Shown here: positions 24,877-33,344 of the stretch, piece by piece
Position numbering within the stretch: the first letter of the stretch is position 1
How the letters are laid out: each line of letters opens with the position of its first letter
Assembly: GCF_003627795.1 (NCBI RefSeq)
Contig: NZ_CP032685.1
Location: 744,001 to 808,000, forward strand
DNA length: 64,000 nt
Direction: 5' to 3'
From: Rhizobium sp. CCGE531
GTDB taxonomy: Bacteria > Pseudomonadota > Alphaproteobacteria > Rhizobiales > Rhizobiaceae
Position numbers and translations under genes: made by a program
The notes under the pieces: generated by a model
Databases searched by the model: none
What the model was told of the DNA's origin: nothing
The model's input: the letters and a program-made list of their open reading frames with translations, nothing else

Positions 24877-26880
24877 ATGACTGAACGCAGCTTCACCACC
24901 ATCGAAAATCATTGGATCACCCTCAAGGATGGCACGCGGCTTGCTGCGCGCATCTGGATGCCCGATGGCGCGGAGAACGATGCCGTCCCGGCCGTCTTCG
25001 AATTCCTGCCTTATCGCAAACGCGACGGAACGAGCCCGCGCGACGAATCCACCTATCCGGTCTTTGCCGCAGCCGGCATTGCCGGCGTGCGTGTCGATAT
25101 AAGGGGCTCCGGCGAATCGAGCGGCATCATCGATGGCGAATATACCGAGCTGGAGCTTGCCAATGCCTGCGAGCTGATCGCCTGGATTGCGGCACAGCCC
25201 TGGTCGAACGGCTCTGTGGGCATGATGGGCATCTCCTGGGGCGGCTTCAACTGCCTGCAGGTCGCGGCCCTGAAGCCGCCCGCGTTGAAAGCGGTGATTT
25301 CGATCGCTTCCACGGTCGACCGCTACAATGACGACATCCACTACAAGAACGGCTGCCACCTCTCCGCCCAGCTTTCCTGGGCGGCGACCATGCTTGCCTA
25401 CCAATCGCGCTCCCCCGATCCGGCCATCGTCGGTGACGACTGGCGCGACATGTGGCTGCAGCGCCTCGAGCAGGAACCCTTCTTCATGGAAGAATGGCTC
25501 CGGCATCAGCGCCGCGACGACTTCTGGCGGCATGGGTCGATCTGCGAGGATTTCGAGAGTTTCGATGTTCCCGCCCTGGTCATCGCCGGCTGGGCGGACG
25601 GCTATCGCAATACGCCGCTGCTCGCGGTCGAGGGTCTCGGGGACAAGGCGAAGGCGCTCATCGGCCCTTGGGTTCACAAATATCCGCATTTCGCCTGGCC
25701 GAAGCCGCGCGCCGATTTCCACGGCGAAGCGATCGCTTGGTGGAACCGCTGGCTGCGCGGCGAGCGCAATGGCGCGGAAACCATGCCATCCGTGCGCGCC
25801 TATATCCTCGATGCCATAAAGCCCGCCACGCGCCGCGATTTCGACCCGGGCTTCTGGATCGCCAAGCAGGAGTGGCAGCAGCCTGACTTGCAGTGCTTCT
25901 ATGTCGAGCAGTTCGGCGGCTTGATGGAAGGCATGCCGATCCCGCATGCGCCGGAGCACCCTGTCTATCTGCGCTCGCCGCTCGACACGGGCACCGCCTC
26001 GGGTGAGTGGTTCACCTTGAAGCCGGATGCGGAACTGGCGATCGATCAGCGCCTCGACGATGCCGGGTCGCTGACCTTTCAGACCGCGCCGCTCTCGGAG
26101 GACCATGATTATCTCGGACGTCCGGTCGTGACGCTGGCGCTCAGATGCGACGCCGAAACCGCCAATCTCTGCGCGAGGCTTGTCGACATCCATCCAGACG
26201 GCACGGCAACGCGCGTCTCCTTCGGCCTGCTCAATCTCGCCCATCGCAACGGCAATGCCGCGCCCGAACCGATGAGCAAGGGGGAACGCACGACCGTGAA
26301 CCTGACCCTCGATACCTGTGGCTATCGCTTCCGCAAAGGGCATCGCATCCGGCTCTCGCTATCGACTGCCTATTGGCCAATGGTCCTGCTGCCGCCGGAA
26401 GATCCGGGTCTGACGATCGATATCGCCTCCATCGGCCTTGGCCTGCCCCTTCTCGGCGCGCATGAGCTCATCGATATGAAGCAGCCTGACAATCCTGATC
26501 CGCTGCCGAAATATATCGAACACGCGCCGGGCTCGACGAAGCGGCATGTCGTGCGCGATCTCTCGGCCGGCCTTACCCGCTATGAAATTCAAGAGGATAC
26601 CGGCCTTTTCGAACACCCCGGCACAGGCCTGTCGACACGGCAGCTTCGCGAGGAAACCTGGTCGATCGCGCCGGACGATCCGCTGTCGATGTCCGGCATC
26701 TCGACATGGACCTGCGACATGCAGCGCTCCGGCTGGTTCGTCCGCACAGTCGCAACGTCATCCATAGCCTGTACGGCAAAGGACTGGATCATCAGCGCCT
26801 CGGTCATTGCCTATGAAGGCGAGACGCGGATTTTCGAGAAAATATTCGAGGAGAAGCGTATCGCCCGCGACCTGATGTAA
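24877..26880 (+). CDS. CocE/NonD-family hydrolase (X-Pro dipeptidyl-peptidase/ester hydrolase fold)
   Basis: This 667-residue alpha/beta hydrolase has the nucleophile elbow GISWGGF with S120, probable acid D241 (GWADGYRNT) and His H267 (GPWVHKYPHF). A C-terminal jelly-roll domain starts near residue ~330 (PVYLRSPLDTG). No signal peptide is seen, so it should act on imported substrate. Family members cleave esters (cocaine esterase) or peptide and amide bonds. As the last gene of the carnitine operon it could release carnitine or a related betaine from an imported ester or conjugate; that is inference. Its stop is one base from the convergent esterase gene. Confidence 0.83.
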   Translation: MTERSFTTIENHWITLKDGTRLAARIWMPDGAENDAVPAVFEFLPYRKRDGTSPRDESTYPVFAAAGIAGVRVDIRGSGESSGIIDGEYTELELANACELIAWIAAQPWSNGSVGMMGISWGGFNCLQVAALKPPALKAVISIASTVDRYNDDIHYKNGCHLSAQLSWAATMLAYQSRSPDPAIVGDDWRDMWLQRLEQEPFFMEEWLRHQRRDDFWRHGSICEDFESFDVPALVIAGWADGYRNTPLLAVEGLGDKAKALIGPWVHKYPHFAWPKPRADFHGEAIAWWNRWLRGERNGAETMPSVRAYILDAIKPATRRDFDPGFWIAKQEWQQPDLQCFYVEQFGGLMEGMPIPHAPEHPVYLRSPLDTGTASGEWFTLKPDAELAIDQRLDDAGSLTFQTAPLSEDHDYLGRPVVTLALRCDAETANLCARLVDIHPDGTATRVSFGLLNLAHRNGNAAPEPMSKGERTTVNLTLDTCGYRFRKGHRIRLSLSTAYWPMVLLPPEDPGLTIDIASIGLGLPLLGAHELIDMKQPDNPDPLPKYIEHAPGSTKRHVVRDLSAGLTRYEIQEDTGLFEHPGTGLSTRQLREETWSIAPDDPLSMSGISTWTCDMQRSGWFVRTVATSSIACTAKDWIISASVIAYEGETRIFEKIFEEKRIARDLM

Positions 26881-26881
26881 C

Positions 26882-27802
26882 TCAGCGCTGACAGGCAAAC
26901 CGGCGTGCCGCCGCGCAGATGGCGGCAAAGCCGGCCCGCGCGCCTTCGCTCATATGCCGTGCCCTGAGCCAGGCATGCACCATTTGCGGCTCCTCGCGGA
27001 ACCAGACTTCGACGCCCGCCTGCGCAAGCCGCGCCGCGTAGTTACGGCCGTCGTCGCGCAGCGGATCATAGTGCGCCACTGTGATGAAGGTTGGCGGAAA
27101 CCTGGCCACGGACGATAAAGCAAGCGGCTCGGAGACCGGATCGCCCGGCGGAGCCTGCAGGACGCTGCGATAATAGGCGACATCCGCCGTCGTCAGCCCT
27201 GGCGCATCGGCCATTTCCTCATAGGAGCCGGAGGTAAGATCGCCGCCAAGCGCGGGATAGATCAGAATCTGGCCGACAATTCCAGAAAGGCTCTCGGCTT
27301 TCGCCCGCACGACCAATCCCGCCGCCAGATTGCCGCCAGCGCTGTCGCCGATCAGAACGACCGACTTCTTTTCGGCGAGAAGCTGTCTAAGAACGCTGAA
27401 GCAATCATCCGTCTGCGCCGGCCAGCGATATTCCGGCGCCAGGCGATAGTCGACGGAAACCAGCTCCGCGCCGGCATGATCCGCAATCTCGGCGCAGATG
27501 GCATGGTGACTCTCGAGCGAGCCGACGACAAAACCGCCGCCATGCAGATAGAGCAGGTTCGTTGCCGTGCGGATATTGGCGGGCCTGTAGCGCCGAACCG
27601 GGATCGCCCCGGCGACGAATTCATCCCTCGTCTCCATGCCCTCGGGCAAAGGGTGATCGAAACGGGCGCATAAGGCGTCATACCATTGGCGCTGCTGCGC
27701 GATCGAAGCCGTTACCGCATCGGGCGGATAGAAGGAATCGCAGATCTCCATGAACTGCAAGATGCCTGCCTCGCTCGGCATGGGACGCTCGGCAGTAGCC
27801 AT
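26882..27802 (-). CDS. HSL-family alpha/beta hydrolase (esterase)
   Basis: This 306-residue carboxylesterase-like enzyme of the hormone-sensitive-lipase group has the oxyanion motif HGGGF (LLYLHGGGFVVGS) and nucleophile GDSAGG (VVLIGDSAGGNLAAG). The likely Asp is in HYDPLRDDG and the His in QMVHAWLR. ATG 27802 is preceded by AGGA on the minus strand. It stands alone, convergent with the CocE-like gene. The substrate is unknown, probably a short acyl ester. Confidence 0.9.
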   Translation of the reverse strand: MATAERPMPSEAGILQFMEICDSFYPPDAVTASIAQQRQWYDALCARFDHPLPEGMETRDEFVAGAIPVRRYRPANIRTATNLLYLHGGGFVVGSLESHHAICAEIADHAGAELVSVDYRLAPEYRWPAQTDDCFSVLRQLLAEKKSVVLIGDSAGGNLAAGLVVRAKAESLSGIVGQILIYPALGGDLTSGSYEEMADAPGLTTADVAYYRSVLQAPPGDPVSEPLALSSVARFPPTFITVAHYDPLRDDGRNYAARLAQAGVEVWFREEPQMVHAWLRARHMSEGARAGFAAICAAARRFACQR

Positions 27803-27916
27803 CGAATATCCTCGATTCGTGCGTATCGACCAAGGATAGCGCGTGGTTGCAACCGAATGCTTATCTCCCTACGGCTACCGCCGCCGCGATGGCGACATCC
27901 GCCGGTCGCGACAGGC

Positions 27917-28039
27917 TCATTCAGCCACAAATACGCTGCTCGACGGCAAGGAGAAGCCCGTCGGCATCTGCATGCATTGCGCGTTGGACCAGGTGAGCGC
28001 TGCGAGCGCGAGAGCCGCGCCAATCACAAGCCGAAGCAT
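27917..28039 (-). CDS. Putative 40-residue secreted peptide
   Basis: A short frame encodes a textbook signal peptide (MLRLVIGAALALAALTWSNA) followed by a 20-residue tail with one Cys and two Met (QCMQMP, then GFSLPSSSVFVAE). The upstream sequence GGGGAAATATC gives a weak Shine-Dalgarno. It lies in an otherwise empty 443-base interval between the esterase and cupin genes. I recognise no family. Support is the signal-peptide pattern only, so chance is possible. Confidence 0.4.
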   Translation of the reverse strand: MLRLVIGAALALAALTWSNAQCMQMPTGFSLPSSSVFVAE

Positions 28040-28245
28040 GATATTTCCCCATACGTGCTGCTACCATCGCAAGGTCAGTTGCCTCGCGGGCAGTTAACTC
28101 AATCGTTAGGACTGCGGCTGGCAAGCAGCAGTCCTTTGTCGGTACCTGGTCTTGAAGTCGACTTATGGCAAAGCCGTGGCAGTGGATGACACTTGCAAGT
28201 GATCGGCTTCGGACTTGATATCTGTCAGGCCTCGGGGCCGTGCAT

Positions 28246-28644
28246 TCACCTTGCCTGATATTGCTCGTCCGTCACATGCTCTAGCCAATCCACCACCTTG
28301 CCGTCGAGGTGTTCGTGGATGGCGATGTGGGTCATGGCTGTCGTCGGCGAAGCGCCGTGCCAGTGCTTTTCGCCCGGTTCGAACCAGACGATATCCCCGG
28401 GCCGGATCTCCTCGACCGGGCTGCCTTCGCGCTGAACGAGACCCAGGCCAGCCGTGACGATCAAGGTCTGGCCGCGCGGATGGGTGTGCCACGCCGTCCT
28501 CGCGCCGGGTTCGAAGGTGACGCTGCCGGCCGCCGCCCGGCGGGCGTCATTGGCAGCAAATAGCGGATCGATCCTGACCGTACCGGTGAACCAGTCGGAG
28601 GGACCTTTGCCGGAGGGTTGCGTACCGTTCTTCTTGATGTCCAT
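28246..28644 (-). CDS. Small cupin resembling manganese-dependent hydroxynitrile lyase
   Basis: This 132-residue single-domain cupin matches, from memory, the Granulicella tundricola hydroxynitrile lyase almost throughout ([59 protein letters not shown]). The metal ligands fall at the same numbers: H53, H55, Q59 and H94; H96 and H106 are also kept. Residue 110 is His, where I recall Gln in the Granulicella enzyme. ATG 28644 has AGGAAGGA seven bases upstream. These cupins bind Mn or Fe; the native role may be something other than cyanohydrin cleavage, such as small-molecule isomerisation or redox chemistry. It is a single-gene unit. Confidence 0.8.
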   Translation of the reverse strand: MDIKKNGTQPSGKGPSDWFTGTVRIDPLFAANDARRAAAGSVTFEPGARTAWHTHPRGQTLIVTAGLGLVQREGSPVEEIRPGDIVWFEPGEKHWHGASPTTAMTHIAIHEHLDGKVVDWLEHVTDEQYQAR

Positions 28645-28728
28645 GATGACGTCCTTCCTGAGATCGGCTGCGATGGCGCGATCGTATGGGAATTAATTTA
28701 GCTCACGATTCACGGAGCGGTAGAGGGC

Positions 28729-28752
28729 CATTCATGCATAGACTTATGAATG
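28729..28752. terminator. Weak hairpin downstream of the sugar-alcohol operon
   Basis: CATTCAT (28729-28735) pairs with ATGAATG (28746-28752) around a ten-base loop. It lies 64 bases past the kinase stop on the minus strand and before the cupin gene. It is AT-rich and has no T-run, so termination is uncertain. Confidence 0.3.
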
Positions 28753-28815
28753 AGGACGATAAATCCCTTCGAGTTGGAGGGTGCGGCAAGCGTCCTGGGG
28801 ACCGTGCAGCCGTGT

Positions 28816-30447
28816 TTATCGCCCCTTCAGAGCACGGATGCTGCGATCTGCCGATTGCAGCAGTTCGAAGGCTTCGTACCGTCGCTCATGTAAGGCTTTA
28901 ACAGCGCCGTCCGCCGGCTCGAACCGTTTCGCCAGCCGTGACATGGCGGCCATGGCTTCCACCAGAGAGCCGCAACGCCCGCCGGCCGTAGCACCGAGCA
29001 TGGCGGCACCGAGAAGAACCGGTTCTTCGGTATCGGCAACCGCGACCGGCGTGCCGGTCGTATCCGCCAAAAGCTGGCGCACGAGACCGCTCTGGGCAGC
29101 GCCGCCGCTGGCAATGATGAGATCGCAGGCAATGCCATCCTGCGCCAGCTTTTCGAGCAACTGCCGGAGGCCATAGCCGATGCCGCAAAGCCCGGCGACA
29201 TAAAGAGCGACGAGATCGTCGACGCCTGTTTCCAGCCCAAGGCCGGAGATGACGGCGCGAGCGTCAGGGTCAGCATAGGGCGAGCGGTTGCCGAGAAATT
29301 CGGGAACGACCTGGATGGATTGGGTAAGCTTCACGGCGTCGGAAGCGTTTCTGCTCGCCTGCATGGCCTGCCGGTCGAGCCAGGCGACCAGCGACAGTCC
29401 CTCCGTCTCGGCCTTCTGACGCGCCTCGCCGGATGCCGGATGCATGGTGACGAGATGATCGATCGCAGCACCTGCCGCGGATTGGCCGCCTTCGGTCAGC
29501 CAGAGACCGGGCACCATGGCAGAATAATAAGGCCCCCAGACGCCATCGACGAAAACGGCCCCTTCGCTTGATGCCATCGAGCAGGCCGACGTGCCGAAGA
29601 TATAGGCGAGCCTGTTCCTGACATCGGCCTTGCCATCCGGCCCCTGCCCGCCCAGCGTCCCGACGCCGCCGGCATGGGCATCGATGAGCGACGCGCCGAC
29701 CGGTATGCCGACGGCGAGGCCAAGATCGCGGGCGGCAGCTTCGTTCAGCCCCTCGCCAAGCGCTGTCCCCGGCTCGACGATCTCGGTGCCGATCCGCACA
29801 AAGCCTTCATCCGCCAGTTCGCCAAGGCCGATATCCTGGAAATATCGCGCGTCCCAGCGCTTCTCATGGGCGAGATAGGTCCATTTGCACGTTACCGTGC
29901 AGACCGATCGCTGTAGCGAACCCGTCGCGCGCCAGGTCAGATAATCGGCAAGATCGAAGAAGTGGTCCGTTGTGGCGAAGGATTGTGGCAGGTTTCGCTT
30001 CAGCCAGAGCAGCTTCGGCGTTTCCATCTCGGGCGAGATGCGGCCGCCGACATAGCGAAGCACGGCATGATTTCCGGCATTGATCTCCGCCGCCTCGCCG
30101 GCGGCGCGATGATCCATCCAGACGACGATGTTGCGCTCGGCATCGCCCGAAGGCCCCACAGCCACGGGCCGGCCATCCGCCTTGACTGCGACCAGCGAAC
30201 ACGTTGCATCGAAGCCGATGCCCGCAACGTCACCGGGCGCTATCTTTGCCGCCGTGACGACCTCTTTGACGCTGCCGCAGACGGCCTTCCATATCTGCTC
30301 GCTCGACTGCTCGACGATGCTGCCGGCCTCGTGCCAGATGGTGATCGGCCGCTTGGCGGCGGCGAGCAGATGGCCATTTGCATCGAACACTCCAGCCCGG
30401 GCGCTGCCGGTGCCAACATCGATGCCGATGAAATAAGGTGCGGTCAT
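28816..30447 (-). CDS. FGGY-family pentulose kinase (D-ribulokinase-like)
   Basis: This 543-residue sugar kinase has the N-terminal phosphate loop YFIGIDVGTGSARAGVFD, WMDHRA, YIFGTSACSMASS and GGQSAAGAAIDHL. The catalytic Asp is probably in GASLIDAHAGG. Length and motifs fit the ribulokinase/YDR109C branch. The start ATG overlaps the SDR stop (ATGA), so it is coupled to the dehydrogenase. Together they would convert a pentitol such as ribitol to a ketopentose and then its 5-phosphate. The exact sugar is inferred. Confidence 0.87.
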   Translation of the reverse strand: MTAPYFIGIDVGTGSARAGVFDANGHLLAAAKRPITIWHEAGSIVEQSSEQIWKAVCGSVKEVVTAAKIAPGDVAGIGFDATCSLVAVKADGRPVAVGPSGDAERNIVVWMDHRAAGEAAEINAGNHAVLRYVGGRISPEMETPKLLWLKRNLPQSFATTDHFFDLADYLTWRATGSLQRSVCTVTCKWTYLAHEKRWDARYFQDIGLGELADEGFVRIGTEIVEPGTALGEGLNEAAARDLGLAVGIPVGASLIDAHAGGVGTLGGQGPDGKADVRNRLAYIFGTSACSMASSEGAVFVDGVWGPYYSAMVPGLWLTEGGQSAAGAAIDHLVTMHPASGEARQKAETEGLSLVAWLDRQAMQASRNASDAVKLTQSIQVVPEFLGNRSPYADPDARAVISGLGLETGVDDLVALYVAGLCGIGYGLRQLLEKLAQDGIACDLIIASGGAAQSGLVRQLLADTTGTPVAVADTEEPVLLGAAMLGATAGGRCGSLVEAMAAMSRLAKRFEPADGAVKALHERRYEAFELLQSADRSIRALKGR

Positions 30448-31175
30448 CAGAGATCCGTACTCAAGGGCAGGATCACCAGATCCCGGATTACGATGTTCCG
30501 CGGTCTCGATAGCATGAAGAGCACCGCTTCCGCCACTTCCGTCGCCTCCATGAGACCGCCGGCGGCAATCGCCTCATCGAGCTTTGCCTGCGGCCAGTCG
30601 CTGATCAGCGCCGTCACCACCGGCCCCGGCGCCACGGCGCCGACGCGGATGCCATGCTTGGCGACCTGACGCCGCACCGTATGCGTGAAGGCCTGCACGG
30701 CATGCTTCGAGGCCGTGTAGATCGGCTCCCAGACCACGGGCACCAGGCCGGCGATCGAGCTGGTCATGATGATATCGCCGGTCTTGCGCTCGATCATGTG
30801 CGGCAGCACCATCCGGACCGAACGGAAGGCCGCGTTGATATTGAGATCGAGCATCCGGTCCCAGGCATCGGGATCGCCTTCCGCGACCTCGCCGCCGATA
30901 TAGGCGCCGGCATTGGCGTGGAAGATGTCGAGCTTGCCGAACTTGCCAAGGATCTGCGGCATCATCGTTGCGACGCTCTCCGGCTTCAGGAGATCGACGA
31001 CGACGGGAAAGGCATTCGGCCCCAATTCGGCGCAGAGGCTTTTCAGGCTGTCTTCGGCCCTGTCGACGAGGGCGACGCTGGCGCCCTCGTTCAATAGCGT
31101 CCTGGCGCATTCCAGGCCGATTCCGGAGGCAGCCCCGGTGATGGCGGCGACTTTGCCGGCAAAATCCTGTCTCAT
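30447..31175 (-). CDS. Short-chain dehydrogenase, ribitol 2-dehydrogenase-like
   Basis: This 242-residue classical SDR has the cofactor motif GAASGIG (residues ~13-19), NAG in FHANAGAY, catalytic Ser in MTSSIAG and YxxxK in YTASKHA. ATG 31175 has AAGGTAAGGA upstream; the open frame runs further 5' but overlaps the permease gene. Position between a CUT2 importer and a ribulokinase-like gene points to oxidation of an imported sugar alcohol to a ketose. Ribitol to D-ribulose is the simplest reading, but xylitol or arabitol cannot be excluded. Confidence 0.85.
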   Translation of the reverse strand: MRQDFAGKVAAITGAASGIGLECARTLLNEGASVALVDRAEDSLKSLCAELGPNAFPVVVDLLKPESVATMMPQILGKFGKLDIFHANAGAYIGGEVAEGDPDAWDRMLDLNINAAFRSVRMVLPHMIERKTGDIIMTSSIAGLVPVVWEPIYTASKHAVQAFTHTVRRQVAKHGIRVGAVAPGPVVTALISDWPQAKLDEAIAAGGLMEATEVAEAVLFMLSRPRNIVIRDLVILPLSTDL

Positions 31176-31200
31176 AACAATCCTTACCTTCTTGAAGAAA

Positions 31201-32451
31201 TCAGCCGCGCCCATGCGAGGCGCGGGAACGGCGGGCCAGCGAGTCGACGATGACGGCAATGGCAAGAACTGCGCCTGTTATCATGTAGCGAAGCGCCGAA
31301 GACAGATCGAGCATGGTGAGGCCGCTGGCGATCGACTGGATGACGATGATGCCGAGAAGGGCGGAATAGGCGCTGCCCCGCCCGCCAAAGAGGCTGGTGC
31401 CGCCGATGACGGCCGCAGCGATCGCATTCAGATTGACGTCACCGCTGCCCGCCTGCTGGCTGGCCGAAGCCAGGCGCGCCGCCGCAAGGACGCCGCCGAG
31501 GGCTGCGAACATGGCGCAAAGCACGAAGGCGCTGGTATAGATCCGCCGTACGTTGATGCCAGCGCGACGCGCCGCCTCGCGATTGCCGCCGACGGCGGAC
31601 ATCGACCGGCCCCATTGCGTGCGCGTCAGCGCATAATTCATGACGATCGCAAGCACCACGAACAGGGCGAACATCCAGGGAATGCCGCGATCCTGATTGA
31701 GATAGAAGGCCACGAATTCCAAGGCGACCGTAATCACGGCGGCCTTCGCCAGCAGGCCACCCATCGACGGCGCGGAGAGATTTGCCTGCTTGCGCCGCCG
31801 CACAGAGCCTAAGCCGGTAACCAGCATGACCGCACCCGGAATGAGCGCGAAGACATAGGCGAGCGGGCGGGGAATGACCAATAGCTGGCCGAAATTCACG
31901 ATCGCCGAGCCATAGGGCAGATTGATGGAACCGGTCGCGCCAAGCAGATAGAGCTGCATGCCGAGCACGGCGAGAAGGCCCGCCAATGTCGCAACGAAGC
32001 TCGGCATGCCCAGCCGGTTGAACAGCACGGCATAGATGGCGCCAATGACACCGCCGACGACGAGCGCCGCCACGATCGCGAGCGCGACCGGCCAGCCCTC
32101 GTTGACCCAGAGCATGCCGACCATGGCGGATGCGAAGCCGCTGATCGAACCCACCGAAAGGTCGATTTCGCCGACCATCAGCACGCAGACGATGCCGAGC
32201 GAGATGATGCCGACGGTCGAGGCGTCGAACAGCAGGTTGGCGAGGTTGTTGCTGGAAAGGAAGGTTGGGTTGAGCGTGCCGAACACCGTCCAGATGATGA
32301 CCAGGCCGACGACCACAGGCAGCGAGCCGAGATCGCCGGAGCGCACCTTGTCGATCGACGAGCGGATGGTGGCCGCAAGTCCGGTTTCATGATTGACGCG
32401 AACGTCGCTGCGATCGAGCAGCAGGGTTGATTGCTTGCCATTCTCGCTCAT
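31201..32451 (-). CDS. CUT2 sugar ABC transporter permease (RbsC/XylH type)
   Basis: This 416-residue membrane protein has ten or more hydrophobic segments and the CUT2 signatures [23 protein letters not shown] and [33 protein letters not shown] follows near the C-terminus. It is longer than RbsC (~320) and nearer the XylH size class. Its start overlaps the ATPase stop (ATGA at 32448-32451). It likely forms a homodimeric channel with the 273-residue ATPase. Confidence 0.93.
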   Translation of the reverse strand: MSENGKQSTLLLDRSDVRVNHETGLAATIRSSIDKVRSGDLGSLPVVVGLVIIWTVFGTLNPTFLSSNNLANLLFDASTVGIISLGIVCVLMVGEIDLSVGSISGFASAMVGMLWVNEGWPVALAIVAALVVGGVIGAIYAVLFNRLGMPSFVATLAGLLAVLGMQLYLLGATGSINLPYGSAIVNFGQLLVIPRPLAYVFALIPGAVMLVTGLGSVRRRKQANLSAPSMGGLLAKAAVITVALEFVAFYLNQDRGIPWMFALFVVLAIVMNYALTRTQWGRSMSAVGGNREAARRAGINVRRIYTSAFVLCAMFAALGGVLAAARLASASQQAGSGDVNLNAIAAAVIGGTSLFGGRGSAYSALLGIIVIQSIASGLTMLDLSSALRYMITGAVLAIAVIVDSLARRSRASHGRG

Positions 32452-33269
32452 GGCTGGCCCTCTTCTCTTAGTTCCTGTTGGGCCTGACGTCGCACGGCGC
32501 GCCGCGACACGGCGTTTTCCGTCGCGCCGGTGATGGCGCTGACGAGTTCCTGATTTGACGTATCGGGATAGAAGATGCCGTTGTTGCGGCCGAGGCGCAG
32601 CACGACGATACGGTCGGCAACAGCGCGCACGTCCTCCATATTGTGGCTGATCATGATGACGCCGAGGCCCTTGTCGCGGACGCGCTCGATGAGGTTCAGC
32701 ACCTCGGCGGTCTGTGCGACACCAAGCGCTGCGGTCGGCTCGTCGAGCATGATGAGTTTTGGCTCAAGCAGCAGAGAGCGGGCGATCGCCACCGTCTGCC
32801 GCTGTCCGCCCGAAAGCGATGCGATCGGGATGCGCACGCTCGGGATGCGTGCTGCGAGCTCATTGAGCAAGGTCCAGGCGCGGACCTCCATCGCGGTCTC
32901 GTCGAGCTTCATGGGGCTCAATTCCCGGCCGAGAAAGATGTTCGCGACGACATCGAGGTTTTCGCAAAGCGCCAGATCCTGAAAGACCGTGGCAATGCCG
33001 AGATCAAGCGCGGTCGCGGGATCGCTGAGCGTCACCTGCTTGCCGCGGAATGTGATCGTACCGGCGCTGGGCTGGTGAACGCCGGCCAGAACCTTGACGA
33101 GCGTCGATTTGCCCGCACCGTTGTCGCCGACAAGCGCCACGACTTCGCCGGCATGCACGTCGAGGTTGATATCCGTCAGTGCCGAGACGGCGCCGAAGTG
33201 TTTGGAGATCCCTTTGAGGCTGAGCACCAGCTCGCCCGACGGGGCTCTTTGATCGGAAGCGTCACTCAT
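32448..33269 (-). CDS. CUT2 sugar ABC transporter ATPase, single-domain
   Basis: This 273-residue ATPase has Walker A GDNGAGKST, signature LSGGQRQT, Walker B LIMLDEPTAAL and switch ISHN. Most CUT2 ATPases are ~500-residue double-domain proteins. This one has a single domain, like FrcA of the rhizobial fructose system. It must therefore work as a homodimer. The gene follows the binding-protein gene after a 75-base gap that holds a hairpin. Confidence 0.92.
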   Translation of the reverse strand: MSDASDQRAPSGELVLSLKGISKHFGAVSALTDINLDVHAGEVVALVGDNGAGKSTLVKVLAGVHQPSAGTITFRGKQVTLSDPATALDLGIATVFQDLALCENLDVVANIFLGRELSPMKLDETAMEVRAWTLLNELAARIPSVRIPIASLSGGQRQTVAIARSLLLEPKLIMLDEPTAALGVAQTAEVLNLIERVRDKGLGVIMISHNMEDVRAVADRIVVLRLGRNNGIFYPDTSNQELVSAITGATENAVSRRAVRRQAQQELREEGQP

Positions 33270-33305
33270 GACAAGCTACCTTCTCGGGTTGAAATGCTAT
33301 GGGTT

Positions 33306-33327
33306 TCCGGCCGCCGAAGCGGCCGGA
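33306..33327 (-). other. UUCG-capped stem-loop between binding-protein and ATPase genes
   Basis: On the minus strand TCCGGCCGC-TTCG-GCGGCCGGA forms a perfect nine-pair stem with a C(UUCG)G tetraloop, an extra-stable RNA hairpin. It starts 18 bases after the binding-protein stop. No U-run follows, so 3' protection of the binding-protein message is more likely than termination. Confidence 0.7.
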
Positions 33328-33344
33328 TCTGGATGAGGCAAGGC

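Noticed and set aside
27686..28189. 167-codon + strand frame over the esterase start and the gap
   Set aside because: The translation is Arg-rich without pattern and overlaps the start of the minus-strand esterase gene.
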